From: CAWEDP01 sp963807925
Lineage (GTDB): Bacteria > Acidobacteriota > Vicinamibacteria > Vicinamibacterales > CAVVIG01
Assembly: GCA_963807925.1 (NCBI GenBank)
Contig: CAWEDP010000001.1
Coordinates: forward strand, 186,001 to 250,000
Length of the DNA: 64,000 bases
Direction: 5' to 3'
A program made the position numbers and the translations under genes. A model generated the notes under the pieces. It saw only the letters and a program-made list of their open reading frames with translations, was not told the origin of the DNA and searched no databases. Of the stretch, positions 62,792-64,000 are shown piece by piece (position 1 is the first letter of the stretch; every line of letters starts with the position of its first letter).

Positions 62792-64000
62792 ATGGACGTG
62801 CCAGGACCCTCGATGACCGGCGACGAAATGATCGCGTTGACCCGGGCGCACACGCTGTTCGAGTGGAGCGCGCAGTCCACAGTGGACCCGATTCCGGTGG
62901 CGGGCGCGAAGGGCATCTACTTCTGGACGCCGGAGGGCAAGCGATTCACCGACTTCAACAGCCAGTTGATGTGCGTCAACATCGGCCACGGCGACGATCG
63001 CGTCGTTCGCGCGATTCAGGATCAGGCCGCGATCCTCGCGTACATCAACCCGACGATGGCGACGGAGGTGCGGGCCCGGCTCGGAAGGAAGCTCGCCGAA
63101 TTGTGCCCTGGCGACATCGACGTCTTCTTCTTCACCAACGGCGGGGCGGAGGCGAACGAGAACGCGGTGAAGCTGGCGCGATGGGCCACGGGCCGTCACA
63201 AGATTCTTGCGCGCTACCGCTCGTATCACGGCGCCACCGCGGCCGCCATCTCGCTGACCGGCGACCCGCGGCGGTGGGCCAGCGAACCGGCTGCGTCCGG
63301 CATCGTGCACGTGCTCGATCCGTATCACGGCATCGAGCGGGGTTGGGATTCGGCCGACGAGGCGCTCGCCGTGCTCGAGGAGGTGATCCAGCTCGAAGGG
63401 GCCTCGACGATCGCCGCGTTCATTCTCGAGACGGTGACCGGCACCAACGGCATTCTCGTGCCGCCGGACGGCTACCTGCAGGGCGTCCGCGAGCTGTGCA
63501 CGAAGTACGGCATCCTGCTCATCTGCGACGAGGTCATGTCAGGCTTCGGGCGAACCGGAGAATGGTTCGCGGTCGATCACTGGGGCGTCGTGCCCGATCT
63601 GATGACGATGGCGAAGGGGTTGACGAGCGCCTACGTGCCGCTCGGCGCAGTCGGCATGCGGCGCGGCATCGCGGATCTCTTCAAGGATCGGGTGTTCTAT
63701 GGCGGGCTGACCTACGGCAGCCATCCGCTCGCGTGCGCGGCGGCACTGGCGACGATTCGAGTCTACGAGGACGACCATCTGATCGAGAACGCGCGCCGGA
63801 TGGGCGGCGTGATGAAGGATCTGCTGGCCGATCTCGAGCGCCGGCACCGGTCGGTCGGCGCCGTCCGGTCCATCGGCCTCTTCGGCGTCGTCGAGCTCGT
63901 TCGCGATCGGCGGACGCGGCGGCCGATGGCGCCGTTCAACGGCGGATCGCCGGAGACCGCGGCGCTGGCGGGATTCTTCCGCGACGAAGGTCTCTACACG
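62792..64000 (+). CDS. Class III pyridoxal-phosphate aminotransferase (partial)
   Basis: 403 residues are visible; the gene runs past the window end. Class III features are 'GIYFWTPEGKRFTDFNSQLM', 'FFFTNGGAEANENAVKLAR', 'RYRSYHGATAAAI', 'AAFILETVTGTNGI', 'LLICDEVMSGFGRTGEWFA' and the PLP lysine in 'LMTMAKGLTSAYVPLG'. Substrates of close relatives include omega-amino acids. ATG 62792 gives a short N-terminus; ATG 62813 is also possible. It is separated from the M28 gene by 87 bp. Confidence 0.92.
   Translation, partial: MDVPGPSMTGDEMIALTRAHTLFEWSAQSTVDPIPVAGAKGIYFWTPEGKRFTDFNSQLMCVNIGHGDDRVVRAIQDQAAILAYINPTMATEVRARLGRKLAELCPGDIDVFFFTNGGAEANENAVKLARWATGRHKILARYRSYHGATAAAISLTGDPRRWASEPAASGIVHVLDPYHGIERGWDSADEALAVLEEVIQLEGASTIAAFILETVTGTNGILVPPDGYLQGVRELCTKYGILLICDEVMSGFGRTGEWFAVDHWGVVPDLMTMAKGLTSAYVPLGAVGMRRGIADLFKDRVFYGGLTYGSHPLACAAALATIRVYEDDHLIENARRMGGVMKDLLADLERRHRSVGAVRSIGLFGVVELVRDRRTRRPMAPFNGGSPETAALAGFFRDEGLYT

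Overview
The window is G+C-rich, densely packed bacterial chromosome. The gene mix is secreted dipeptidyl and M28 peptidases, a PknB-type kinase with a polytopic C-terminus, TPR/GT-C membrane proteins, tandem NHL-repeat proteins, multihaem cytochromes, Ku and a DUF1015-serC pair. By my reading this is most like an Acidobacteriota (Vicinamibacteria-type) genome. That placement is inferred from gene content only. I saw no rRNA, tRNA or CRISPR array.

Layout. 1-14947: the end of an SDR gene, a small secreted protein, an aminotransferase with DPP IV (minus strand), a beta-CASP nuclease, an M49 dipeptidyl peptidase III lipoprotein, an aminotransferase coupled to malQ, an M28 peptidase, DUF1015 and serC. 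14951-18420: a 3.46-kb transposon with 18-bp perfect terminal inverted repeats and a probable 6-bp target duplication. It carries an IS1-type transposase and four passenger genes: a secreted protein, an XRE-ImmA/IrrE peptidase regulator, an acidic-tailed partner and a KGG-motif basic protein. 18536-28761: desaturase, pcnB, a TPR-like protein, polA, a membrane-anchored protein, GNAT, a GT-C-like membrane protein and icd. 28783-36357 (minus strand): a seven-gene operon of an ArsR regulator and a membrane complex resembling hydrogenase-4/formate hydrogenlyase. Its large subunit lacks the NiFe cysteines, so it looks like an Ehr (energy-converting-hydrogenase-related) complex. 36639-40979: a FAD oxidoreductase, a cytochrome c/beta-barrel fusion and a pentahaem cytochrome. 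41001-49688: TPR and GT39-like membrane proteins, Ku, DUF3500 and the Ser/Thr kinase. 49685-53878: an amidohydrolase, a carboxypeptidase-regulatory-like membrane protein and two NHL proteins. 53949-60912 (minus strand): GYD protein, methyltransferases, tartrate/malate-type dehydrogenase, SDR, Na+/solute symporter and P1 peptidase, probably a catabolic operon. 60980-64000: an M28 lipoprotein peptidase and a class III aminotransferase that runs off the window.

Two cross-cutting patterns stand out. First, every frameshift in a recognisable large gene (malQ, hyfB-like, hyfE-like, FAD oxidoreductase twice) and in the transposon partner gene lies at a GTAC tetramer with a duplicated flanking G or C. 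Removing the extra bases restores full-length frames in each case. This looks like context-specific base-calling error at a modified motif, although real mutation is not excluded. Second, many first-in-operon genes have a TANNNT -10 element 6-9 nt before the start codon, implying leaderless transcripts.
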